DNA from: Candidatus Omnitrophota bacterium
Lineage (GTDB): Bacteria; Omnitrophota; Gorgyraeia; Zapsychrales; JANLHA01
Assembly (NCBI GenBank): GCA_029560465.1
Contig: JAKQKX010000082.1
Location: 68,947-102,197, forward strand
Reading direction: 5' to 3'
DNA: 33,251 nucleotides
The stretch's first letter is position 1. Each line of letters opens with the position of its first letter. The notes under the pieces are model-generated. The model did not search any database, was not told the origin of the DNA, and saw only the letters and a program-made list of their open reading frames with translations. Shown one piece after another: positions 26,314 through 33,251 of the stretch. A program made the translations under genes and the position numbers.

Positions 26314-27682
26314 TGCGAATCGTCTCCTTTTTGGCAGTTTTACGGTAACGTCGTTCAAAATCAATGGCGCGAAGCCCGTCTACCCCCTGGTTTACCAGGT
26401 GTTCCTGTTGATGGTCATAAAAAATGATTTCATCCTGGCAATGATTCACGAAACCGTAATCGATTTTATAAGGATCGCAGCTCGTGTTAAAATTCAGGTA
26501 AAGAAATGGATTGCTTTTTAAAGCGTAATCCTTATTGATCATGAAAGAGAATCCGGTCCGTAAAATTTCTTTCAGGATCACCAGCGTGGACCATCGCATC
26601 AGAAAAAACGGCAAGCCCAAAATCAAAATGATTTTGGCGAAAACGGGATGCCGTGGAGCCAGCCTTTGATAAAATCTTAATAGCCTGTCAGCCCGTTCCA
26701 GGTTAAGATAGCGGTCAATGGGATCATGGGTCCCGTCACGTTTTCGGAACAGGACAAAAATCTGGCTGTAAAGGCAATACCGTTCTGAACGCAGGGATTT
26801 AATGGCCAGGTGCAGTTTCTGAAAAAGAATAATGCTGCGTTTGGAAATCCGGCCGCTTGATCCTTTTTCCAAAATGTCGCCGATCGTATCCGGCATTAAG
26901 AAATACCGTAAAGGCCAGCGGGCCGTTTCCCCCAGGTAACAAATCGTAAAAAAGTTAACGGAAGAAATAAACGGGTGCTTGCTGGCGAATTCGACGCTGT
27001 CCATGACGGCCTGTTCATTGACGCCCCTGGCGATTGTCATGTTCAGGTCGGTTGGCAAATGTAGTTCTTCCAGGTTTTTTAGGACCAGCAGCTTTTTATC
27101 CAGGATATTCTTTCCCCTAAAAATTTCATACGCTTCCGGAGCGAACCCGTCAAACTGAAGGTTAATTCGGTCCAAGCCCGCGGCCTGTAGGGAACGGATG
27201 TAATCTTTGTCATGCAAAAATAATCCGTTTGTGTGCAGGCTGATATGCTTGCCATGTTTTTTAAAAAGTCGAATAATGGCCGGGAGATCTTCCCGGCACG
27301 TGGGCTCCCCACCGGAAAGGATGTAGGCCGGCTGGTCATGCCGTGTGATAAATTCCTCAATCTTTTCCAGGCTGGGGTCCGGGATGTCAATCCGGTTGCT
27401 GTCTCCCAGATGACAAATGGTGCAAGATGTGTTGCAACGCATTGTCACCCAGATTTCATATTCACGGATGTGGAAAGACGGACTCATAACGCTGAAAAAG
27501 AAACTTTCCAGCTCTTTATAAAGACTTGCGGTTTCAGAGAGAAGAATCTCGGATATCCCGTGCCGGGGGCAGGTCTTGCTTAGATAAACCCGGCCGTCCT
27601 TCTCCAGGACCGTCGCAGGCACGGATTCAAGGCATAAAGGACAAACGCTTTGTGTCGCGCGTATCATGTTCTCCGTGTTCAT
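26279..27682 (-). CDS. Tes/MJ0619-like radical SAM protein T3
   Basis: The 467-residue protein has ribbon Cys14, Cys17 and Cys38 (CPLC, CPRHG) and the rSAM motif Cys83, Cys87 and Cys90 (CNTSCTIC). 'LSGGEPTCREDLPAI' (the GGE SAM-binding motif), 'SLHTNGLFL', 'INLQFDGFAPEAYEIFR' and 'MTIARGVNEQAV' follow. A hydrophobic segment around 'LPFFLMRWSTLVILKEIL' precedes the tail Cys pair in 'TSCDPYKID' and 'HCQDEI'. It belongs to a subgroup with T4 and T5 ('CQxEI' tails). It starts 3 bases after T4 and overlaps the possible start region of T2. The reaction is unknown; MJ0619-type coupling of alkyl ends is the nearest known chemistry. Confidence 0.83.
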   Translation of the reverse strand: MNTENMIRATQSVCPLCLESVPATVLEKDGRVYLSKTCPRHGISEILLSETASLYKELESFFFSVMSPSFHIREYEIWVTMRCNTSCTICHLGDSNRIDIPDPSLEKIEEFITRHDQPAYILSGGEPTCREDLPAIIRLFKKHGKHISLHTNGLFLHDKDYIRSLQAAGLDRINLQFDGFAPEAYEIFRGKNILDKKLLVLKNLEELHLPTDLNMTIARGVNEQAVMDSVEFASKHPFISSVNFFTICYLGETARWPLRYFLMPDTIGDILEKGSSGRISKRSIILFQKLHLAIKSLRSERYCLYSQIFVLFRKRDGTHDPIDRYLNLERADRLLRFYQRLAPRHPVFAKIILILGLPFFLMRWSTLVILKEILRTGFSFMINKDYALKSNPFLYLNFNTSCDPYKIDYGFVNHCQDEIIFYDHQQEHLVNQGVDGLRAIDFERRYRKTAKKETIRIDRENGSVKKK

Positions 27683-27685
27683 AGG

Positions 27686-29056
27686 TCACCCCGAGTTCTT
27701 AGCATCATGCCGTTTCTCCAAATTTATGAAATAGGCCCCTTCTCTCCCGATCGGCCGTAAAGAGTGCTGTGTTTGATCCGCGGCCATGATCTCATTCTGG
27801 CAATTTTGCAGGATCGTTTGATCAAGTTTATAAGGATCACAGCTCGTTGTGAAACTTAAAGCGAGCAGGCGGCTGGTCTTAAGATAACGTGAGGTCCTGG
27901 CAAAGTAAGATAGTCCTGAGGCCAGAATTTCTTTCAACAGGACAAAAATACGGGGATGACAGAACAAACATAACAACGCCAGCGCCAGGTGAACAGCGGC
28001 GGCTCCGCGTTTTTTGGAGGCGTAGGCGCGGCTGTAACGGTCCAGCCAAGGTTCGGCTTTGGAAAGGTTCAGAAACGCGTCAATCGGCTCGAAAGCGGCC
28101 CCGTGGCGTACCAGCACATAAAGTTGATTATATAAACAGGCGCGTTGTCTAAAAAAGGCTTTGACAGCGAAATGAAGTTTTTGAAAAATATGAACATTCT
28201 CTTTTTTGACATGATATGCGGGGATAGCGCACACTACGTCAATCACTTCATCCGGCATCATGTAGCGGTCCGGGTTCCAGTCCCGCGCCCCGCCGTCGAA
28301 CGCGATCGAGAGGAACGCGATTCCGTTAATAAACGGATGCGCCAGCGCGTAATCAATCAATTCTTGAACCGTATGTTCGTTAACATTCTTGGCAATCGTG
28401 GAACTGAGCGCGGTTGGCATTTGGTGCTTCTCTAAAAGAGACAGGATGGATTGCCTTTCAGTCGTCACGTCCCCCCCCCGCATAATAACGGAAACCCGGG
28501 AGTCAAAGCCGTCACACTGTAAAATAACGCGGTCCAACCCGGCATTTTTAAGTTTCAATAAATAGGATTCATCCTGAAAGCGTAGGCCATTGGTATTCAA
28601 CGTCACCGCTTTCCGGTATTTTTTTAAAATACGGATAATATCAGGCAGGTCTTCGCGGACAGTGGCTTCCGCGCCGGAAAGGCAGTAAAAAGGGTGTTTA
28701 TCCCGGTTGACGAACTGTTCAATCGCGGCTAATGTCGGCTCAAAAAGCCGCGGGGACTCCCTCGGGCAGCCGAAAAAACAGATAGCGCAATCCATGTTAC
28801 ACCGCAACGTGGGCCAGATTTCATAATCAAAACAGGGCTGGGCGTCACTCATTAAGGCGCAATAAAACCTGTCCAGGTCGGCGTACAAATTGGGAGTGCC
28901 TGATAGGCGCACGCGGAAATTCCCGTGCTTGGGACAATCTTTTTCCAGGAAGACCCCATCCTCTTTCGACACAATATGGGCGGTCAAAGGGGCCGAACAT
29001 GCCGGGCAAACACTTTCTGTTGTGCGCAAGACCGAAGTGGCGCCGACCGTTATCAT
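27686..29056 (-). CDS. Tes/MJ0619-like radical SAM protein T4
   Basis: The 456-residue protein has ribbon Cys17, Cys20 and Cys41 (CPAC, CPKHG) and the rSAM motif Cys86, Cys90 and Cys93 (CNMDCAIC). The GGE motif is altered to 'LSGAEATVREDLPDI', unlike the GGEPT of T3. 'TLNTNGLRF', 'VILQCDGFDSRVSVIMR' (LQCDG instead of LQFDG) and 'STIAKNVNEHTV' follow. The hydrophobic stretch 'AVHLALALLCLFCHPRIF' and the tail Cys pair (TSCDPYKLD, NCQNEI) are kept. The two changed motifs suggest a shifted substrate or weaker activity. The stop lies 3 bases before T3, and the start overlaps the DegT stop by 4 bases. A G9 tract sits in the gene (plus 28471-28479). Confidence 0.82.
   Translation of the reverse strand: MITVGATSVLRTTESVCPACSAPLTAHIVSKEDGVFLEKDCPKHGNFRVRLSGTPNLYADLDRFYCALMSDAQPCFDYEIWPTLRCNMDCAICFFGCPRESPRLFEPTLAAIEQFVNRDKHPFYCLSGAEATVREDLPDIIRILKKYRKAVTLNTNGLRFQDESYLLKLKNAGLDRVILQCDGFDSRVSVIMRGGDVTTERQSILSLLEKHQMPTALSSTIAKNVNEHTVQELIDYALAHPFINGIAFLSIAFDGGARDWNPDRYMMPDEVIDVVCAIPAYHVKKENVHIFQKLHFAVKAFFRQRACLYNQLYVLVRHGAAFEPIDAFLNLSKAEPWLDRYSRAYASKKRGAAAVHLALALLCLFCHPRIFVLLKEILASGLSYFARTSRYLKTSRLLALSFTTSCDPYKLDQTILQNCQNEIMAADQTQHSLRPIGREGAYFINLEKRHDAKNSG
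28471..28479 (-). repeat. G9 homopolymer inside T4
   Basis: Nine C on the plus strand (nine G in the coding strand) encode the Met-Arg-Gly-Gly-Asp part of T4. It is the longest single-base run I noticed in a coding region here and a likely site of slippage. The frame is open as read. Confidence 0.65.
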
Positions 29057-30324
29057 GTCTTATCCCCTCCGCCCATGGAAAGCAGGGTTTGCTTCAGCGC
29101 TGCCGCCACAACCCGGATGTCACGGGCATTCAAATAAATGCCATTCGGTATCACAAGGAGATTGGAGGATATCCTTTCAAAGGCCGGGAAATCCCGGCTG
29201 TCCGCCCCGAAAACACGGAGTTGTTGGGGGTTGGTTAATTCATTTAATTGAGTATCCACCGATCGTTTAAGCAGTCTTGCCCGAAGCTGGTCCAAAGAAA
29301 GAGGCCGTTGGATGTGAACCGCATAATAAAGGTAAATATGCCCGACGTCGGGATGGGGGACCGGCAGCCCGATCCCAGGAGTCCCTTCTAATAACGCGTT
29401 CAATAACTGGGCATTGCGGGCCCGGTCCTGATTGCGCTCGTCCAGAGTTTTTAATTGTTCCAGCCCCAAAGCGGCCTGAAATGAGGATAACCTCACCTTC
29501 CATTCTTCCGGCATATGCTCCAAAATGACTTCGGAATCTTTTTTATGCTCAACGGGGTTGTACGGGTCCCGAAGATTAAGAAAGCGCATCACCGGGTAAA
29601 GTGTCAGGAAAAAAAAGCGCGGCCGGGTCAGAATATTGGCAATCATAGAATTGATAACTGAAATTGCCAATGGAACGGCCCGGGGAGCGTGAAAATTTTG
29701 AATCATCGCGGAGACAAAGTCTTTCATTTTAGGATCATTGAAACACAACATCCCCCCTCCAAATGTGCAGATCGCCTTGGCTTTTCCAAAACTGAAAATA
29801 CTGGCATCGGAGAAACTCCCCACCTTCTGCCCTTTATAGGTCGCGCCGGTGGCCATGGCGCAATCTTCGATAACCTTTAGATCATAGGCGTTCTTTATTT
29901 TCGTAAAAGCGTCCATGTCGCAGGGTTGCCCCCACATATGGGTTAAAATCAACAGACGGGTCTTTTTTGATATCAGTTTTTTAACCAATTGCGGGTTTGT
30001 GTTATGCGTTCTTTCGTCAATATCGACAAAAACCGGCTTAAGACGGAACGTTTTAAGGACCGTAAAAATACTCTGATGCGTAAACGGGGTGATGATGACT
30101 TCCGTCCCTTCCGGGAAATTGAAATATTGAAGGATTGCGTAAAGCCCCAGCCGGGCAGACGGCATAGACAAGGCGAAACGGGTGCCAATGTATTCCGCGA
30201 AGCGCCTTTCAAATTCCGGGAGCAATCCTTCTTTTTCAAAATGGGACGCGAAGATAAACGCAAAAATACGCTTATAATCGCGCCAGGTGATATCAACGGA
30301 ATGTCGGGGATACGCTTTCAGCAT
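29053..30324 (-). CDS. DegT/DnrJ/EryC1/StrS-family aminotransferase
   Basis: The 423-residue protein shows the PLP fold type I pattern of this family. 'ALSMPSARLGLYAILQYF' binds the cofactor phosphate region, 'VIEDCAMATGATYKGQKVG' holds the Asp that contacts the PLP ring, and 'FSFGKAKAICTFGGGML' carries the Schiff-base Lys, most likely Lys183 by alignment to the usual SFxxTK pattern. These enzymes usually aminate keto-sugars, sometimes other ketones. The start lies one base after the T5 stop, and the stop overlaps T4 by 4 bases, so the gene is embedded between two Tes-like genes. It probably aminates an intermediate or product of the rSAM steps, or a sugar attached to it. The extended C-terminus contains the usual mixed alpha/beta small domain. 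Confidence 0.88.
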   Translation of the reverse strand: MLKAYPRHSVDITWRDYKRIFAFIFASHFEKEGLLPEFERRFAEYIGTRFALSMPSARLGLYAILQYFNFPEGTEVIITPFTHQSIFTVLKTFRLKPVFVDIDERTHNTNPQLVKKLISKKTRLLILTHMWGQPCDMDAFTKIKNAYDLKVIEDCAMATGATYKGQKVGSFSDASIFSFGKAKAICTFGGGMLCFNDPKMKDFVSAMIQNFHAPRAVPLAISVINSMIANILTRPRFFFLTLYPVMRFLNLRDPYNPVEHKKDSEVILEHMPEEWKVRLSSFQAALGLEQLKTLDERNQDRARNAQLLNALLEGTPGIGLPVPHPDVGHIYLYYAVHIQRPLSLDQLRARLLKRSVDTQLNELTNPQQLRVFGADSRDFPAFERISSNLLVIPNGIYLNARDIRVVAAALKQTLLSMGGGDKT

Positions 30325-30325
30325 A

Positions 30326-31708
30326 TTAACAGGGATTGATTTTCTTTTCTTTGGAAACTTTATTCAAATGCCTTCTTTCCAGGCCCATGCAATAAAGCCC
30401 GTCGCTTCCCAGATGAGTAATGACGCCATCCAGGTCTTGGGCCGCGATGATTTCATTCTGGCAATGCTTAACAATGTCAAAATCGAATTTATACGGGTCA
30501 CAGCCGGTTGAAAAACTCACGGAGAAAAAACGGCTGCCTTTAAGATAATGCCGGGTTTTTAGAAAATAAGACACGCCTCTTAAAAGGAGCTCCTTTAAAA
30601 TAACGATAGACTCTTTTTTTATAAATAAACACACCACCGCCATCCCGAGATATAACCGCGCCCTGAAGGGCCTGATTTTAAACGCGTCCTTGTAACGGTC
30701 TAGCCAGGGTTCGGCTTTGGGAAGGTTTAAAAAGCGGTCAATAGGCTGGCAACCCCCGTTCCCTCGGACAAAAAGGTAAACCTGGTTATAGAAGCACCAT
30801 TTCTGTGAAAGAAATGATTTAACCGCCAGGTGAAGTTTTTGAAATATATAAACATCCTTTTTAGAAATCGGCACGTCCGTCTGTTCAATAAGCACATCGA
30901 TAATTTCATCAGGCATAATATATGAACTCTGTTTCCAGTCCCGGGCGCCCCCCAGGAAACAGATGGTAAAGAGGTTGACACCGTTGATAAACGGGTTGGC
31001 CGCGGCAAAATCAATTAATTCTTTTATCGCCCGCTCATTCAGGTCCCGGGCAATGGTCGCATTAAACGTCGTCTGGATCCCAAGGACCCGAAGGTTTTCC
31101 AGCACCTGGAGCTTGATATCCAGATAATCCTGACGGCGCAGCGCACGATAGGATTGGCGGTCAAACCCGTCAAATTGCAGATTAACCCGGTCCAGCCCGG
31201 CCTCCTTTAATTTCTTAAGATAATTTATGTCCGCGCATTTTAAGCCGTTGGTGTTAATCGTTACAACCTTACCGTATTTATGAAAAGTTCTTATGATTTC
31301 ATCGAGATCTTCCCGGCAGGTCGGATCGCCTCCGGAGAGGATAAAGAAACGTTTCTGGCTGTTTTTGGCTAATTGCTCAATCTGGGCCATGGAGGCGTCT
31401 TGCCCGGCCATCTCCTGGTTTTGCCTCCCGAAACAGCAGATCGTGCAATCGGCGTTGCATCGATACGTCGGCCAAAACTCATATTCCGGGACCTCGTAAT
31501 GTTCATCCGATAGAGAAAAATAATACTGCTCGAGCTCGGTGTAACAAGACGGCGTAGAAGACAATACGATCTCAAAAGTCCCGTGGCGGGGGCAGGATTT
31601 TTGCATAATCATTTTGGAACCCTTCTCAACAATATGGGCTTCAATCACCTCTAGGCACCGCGGGCAGACACTTTGTGTTTTTCTGATAAGGCGCTGGGGT
31701 GTCATCAC
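30326..31708 (-). CDS. Tes/MJ0619-like radical SAM protein T5
   Basis: The 460-residue protein has ribbon Cys15, Cys18 and Cys39 (CPRC, CPRHG) and the rSAM motif Cys84, Cys88 and Cys91 (CNADCTIC, then another Cys). 'LSGGDPTCREDLDEI', 'TINTNGLKC', 'VNLQFDGFDRQSYRALR' and 'ATIARDLNERAI' follow. 'RLYLGMAVVCLFIKKES' is a hydrophobic stretch before 'VILKELLLRGVSYFLK', and the tail pair is in 'TGCDPYKFD' and 'HCQNEI'. It is closest to T4 ('EPWLDRY', 'RDW', 'VKSF' shared). Translation is coupled to the SPASM gene by a 4-base overlap. The chemistry is inferred only from the family. Confidence 0.83.
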   Translation of the reverse strand: MMTPQRLIRKTQSVCPRCLEVIEAHIVEKGSKMIMQKSCPRHGTFEIVLSSTPSCYTELEQYYFSLSDEHYEVPEYEFWPTYRCNADCTICCFGRQNQEMAGQDASMAQIEQLAKNSQKRFFILSGGDPTCREDLDEIIRTFHKYGKVVTINTNGLKCADINYLKKLKEAGLDRVNLQFDGFDRQSYRALRRQDYLDIKLQVLENLRVLGIQTTFNATIARDLNERAIKELIDFAAANPFINGVNLFTICFLGGARDWKQSSYIMPDEIIDVLIEQTDVPISKKDVYIFQKLHLAVKSFLSQKWCFYNQVYLFVRGNGGCQPIDRFLNLPKAEPWLDRYKDAFKIRPFRARLYLGMAVVCLFIKKESIVILKELLLRGVSYFLKTRHYLKGSRFFSVSFSTGCDPYKFDFDIVKHCQNEIIAAQDLDGVITHLGSDGLYCMGLERRHLNKVSKEKKINPC

Positions 31709-32691
31709 ACTGTCCTTGGCTGTTCGGCCTGCGTTGAATTCAGTGTTTCCTTCAGAGCCAGGAAATAATCATAATTCCAGTCCCGGGCCCGCCAATCCAG
31801 GCAGTCCGCGCAATACGGGATGTCCTGAAATTTTCTTTGCCTATGAAGTGTCCGGATCCGCTCGTAAGCCGGAGAACACCAGACCGATTGCAGGGTGGTT
31901 TCGTTGATATTTCCTATAATAGATTGGTCATGCCAATCTTCCACACAAAATTCGGCAAAACCATCGACATTAATAAACGACCTCTTCCAGAGGTCAGGGC
32001 ATGGCCAGCGCGCGACAGACGGGTCGATTTTAATTTTAGCCGGGTCGACAAGGCCCCGTATGGATGTGTAGGCCCGGGTAATAACCCGATCGACACGCGG
32101 GGTCCAGTAAGCGATAAAAGCGTCCAGTTCGGCCTCGGCTTCCGGCTGGTCGATAATGCTCACAAATATTTTGGTGCGGGCTTTCAATGCGTCTCTTCTT
32201 TGGATAAACTCATTTACCTGGCGCATGACTGTTTCAAAATTTGAGCCTTTCCGGATACGTTCATAAGTTTCTTTACAAAACGCGTCCAGGCTGAATTCAA
32301 CAGCCTCCACCCCGGCTTCCAGTACTGCCGTGGCCCGGGATTCATCCATCAAAAGTCCATTCGTGATGAAATTCACCGGGGCCAGGCCTTGCATTTTCGC
32401 ATAACGGATCATCTCGATGAACCGGGGATGGCATAATGGCTCCCCGTCGCATAAAAGCCGGAAAATGGTTCCGGGAAAAAGGGAAACCTCGTCAACTATT
32501 TTTTTGTAAAGCGGCCAGGCCATATGGCGCGGCCTATAACCCGGCTCTTGGGATATCAAACAAAATGGGCAGTGGACGCACTGCAAATTACAGACATTCG
32601 TAATTTCAACCACCACCATGGGAGGAAATTGTCTAGTGTTAACTCCGCTGAAATCACAGGACGGCATCACTATTTTTTCTGGATCAGGCAT
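31705..32691 (-). CDS. Radical SAM/SPASM-domain protein
   Basis: The 328-residue protein has the rSAM cluster at Cys34, Cys38 and Cys41 (VCNLQCVHC), with 'LLCDGEPLCHP' where the GGE motif is expected, 'NFITNGLLMD' and 'VEFSLDAFCKETYERIR'. A C-terminal SPASM-type Cys set follows ('WPCPDLWKR', 'EFCVEDW', 'YCADCLDW'), expected to bind one or two auxiliary 4Fe-4S clusters. SPASM proteins oxidise or cross-link peptides, sugars or other small molecules. The type next to a DegT aminotransferase is common in sugar and natural-product clusters. The start overlaps the end of the DegT gene by 8 bases. It lacks the ribbon and hydrophobic tail of the Tes-like proteins, so it is a different family. Confidence 0.86.
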   Translation of the reverse strand: MPDPEKIVMPSCDFSGVNTRQFPPMVVVEITNVCNLQCVHCPFCLISQEPGYRPRHMAWPLYKKIVDEVSLFPGTIFRLLCDGEPLCHPRFIEMIRYAKMQGLAPVNFITNGLLMDESRATAVLEAGVEAVEFSLDAFCKETYERIRKGSNFETVMRQVNEFIQRRDALKARTKIFVSIIDQPEAEAELDAFIAYWTPRVDRVITRAYTSIRGLVDPAKIKIDPSVARWPCPDLWKRSFINVDGFAEFCVEDWHDQSIIGNINETTLQSVWCSPAYERIRTLHRQRKFQDIPYCADCLDWRARDWNYDYFLALKETLNSTQAEQPRTV

Positions 32692-33251
32692 AGCGCTTTA
32701 ATAATGGTGGTAATGTTTGCGTTATGTGCAAAATTTCTTTTTTTGTTAACGATGGATATATAGGGACAGAGACGGCTGCCCGCATAACATGCTCTGTGTT
32801 CGGGAATAAACGGCCGGATAAACCTAAATAATGGTGCAGAGGATAAGGCTTGACCGGCTGTTTCACCTTGATCCCTTTTTGCAGGCATTGTTTCATGAGG
32901 TCCAGGATATTCCCGCGTACCTGGATCATATAACGCTGGTAAATATGGCGGCCATTGACGCAATCTGCCGGATGTTTCTCGGTCACAGATGCGAAGGTTT
33001 CGTCATAAACTTTAGCGATGGCCCGGCGTTTTTTAATAAAATTTTCAAGTTTTTTTAACTGAACCCGCCCTACGGCGGCTTGCAGATCGGTCATCCGATA
33101 GGTGTATTTAGCGAGAAAATCACGTGAATCACGCTCTTTCAACTTGCGCAACCTGTTTAACAAGCGGGGAGAGTTGGCTAAAACCATCCCCCCTTCCCCG
33201 GTCACGATATATTTTGTACCTTCGAAAGAAAGCAGGGCCAGGTCTCCCCAG
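32684..33251 (-). CDS. DegT/DnrJ/EryC1/StrS-family aminotransferase, partial (5' end beyond right edge)
   Basis: The frame is open to the right edge, giving about 189 residues of the C-terminal half. Reading past the first in-frame GTG shows 'LLSFEGTKYIVTGEGGMV', with the PLP-binding Lys of the family in the TK pair. 'YTYRMTDLQAAVGRVQLKKL' is the standard helix after it, and 'RHIYQRYMIQV' and 'VSVIYP'-like strands (VSVPIYPSLTKKEI) end the small domain. The enzyme transaminates a keto-sugar or similar ketone. It is closer to the typical sugar aminotransferase than the second DegT gene in the window. It overlaps the SPASM gene by 8 bases and belongs to the same minus-strand run. Confidence 0.88.
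   Translation of the reverse strand, partial: WGDLALLSFEGTKYIVTGEGGMVLANSPRLLNRLRKLKERDSRDFLAKYTYRMTDLQAAVGRVQLKKLENFIKKRRAIAKVYDETFASVTEKHPADCVNGRHIYQRYMIQVRGNILDLMKQCLQKGIKVKQPVKPYPLHHYLGLSGRLFPNTEHVMRAAVSVPIYPSLTKKEILHITQTLPPLLKRYA

Noticed and set aside
1-33251. Polyketide or peptide synthetase cluster
   Set aside because: No ketosynthase, condensation, carrier or acyltransferase domain is seen. The PaaK-like ligase alone does not support one.
1-33251. Transposon, prophage or integrase boundary
   Set aside because: No transposase or integrase is encoded, and I found no terminal repeats or tRNA gene, so no sign of a mobile element beyond the cluster itself.

Overview
The window looks like bacterial DNA of middling GC content, densely coded. 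I see no tRNA or rRNA gene, CRISPR array, transposase or integrase. The mix of many radical SAM (rSAM) paralogues, a YfhO-like protein, a WbqC-like protein and DegT aminotransferases is reminiscent of uncultured anaerobic lineages such as Omnitrophota and other PVC or deltaproteobacteria-like groups. That is only a weak guess, because no phylogenetic marker is present.

Layout. On the left (1-5413) are a partial B12-type rSAM gene and a HEAT-repeat gene on the minus strand. Across a 289-base AT-rich regulatory gap they face a plus-strand pair: a B12-type rSAM protein and a PaaK/CapK-like adenylate-forming enzyme. From 5477 to the right edge every gene is on the minus strand, with overlaps or gaps of at most about 35 bases. 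This looks like one transcription unit of at least 27.7 kb and 21 genes, whose start lies beyond the right edge.

In the order of transcription (right to left) this unit encodes: a DegT aminotransferase (partial), an rSAM/SPASM protein, a Tes-like rSAM protein (T5), a second DegT aminotransferase, three more Tes-like rSAM proteins (T4, T3, T2), a B12-rSAM protein (G), a methylthiotransferase-like rSAM protein without a TRAM domain, B12-rSAM proteins F, E and D, Tes-like T1, B12-rSAM proteins C, B and A, a membrane protein with a beta-propeller, an LPG-synthase-TM-like membrane protein, a GT2 glycosyltransferase, a WbqC-like protein and a YfhO-like membrane protein. In total 16 of the 25 coding regions are radical SAM proteins: 9 of B12-binding type, 5 of a family resembling MJ0619/tetraether synthase, one MiaB/RimO-like and one SPASM type.

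How they may work together (inference). Two expanded rSAM families with hydrophobic or basic C-terminal tails suggest repeated C-C bond formation or methylation on unactivated carbons of a greasy or membrane-bound substrate. The MiaB-like protein could add sulfur or a methylthio group, the aminotransferases an amino group, the PaaK-like enzyme an activated acyl group, and the GT2, LPG-TM, YfhO and WbqC proteins could glycosylate, move or anchor the product. The product is unknown. An unusual membrane lipid or lipid-linked metabolite is the leading hypothesis.
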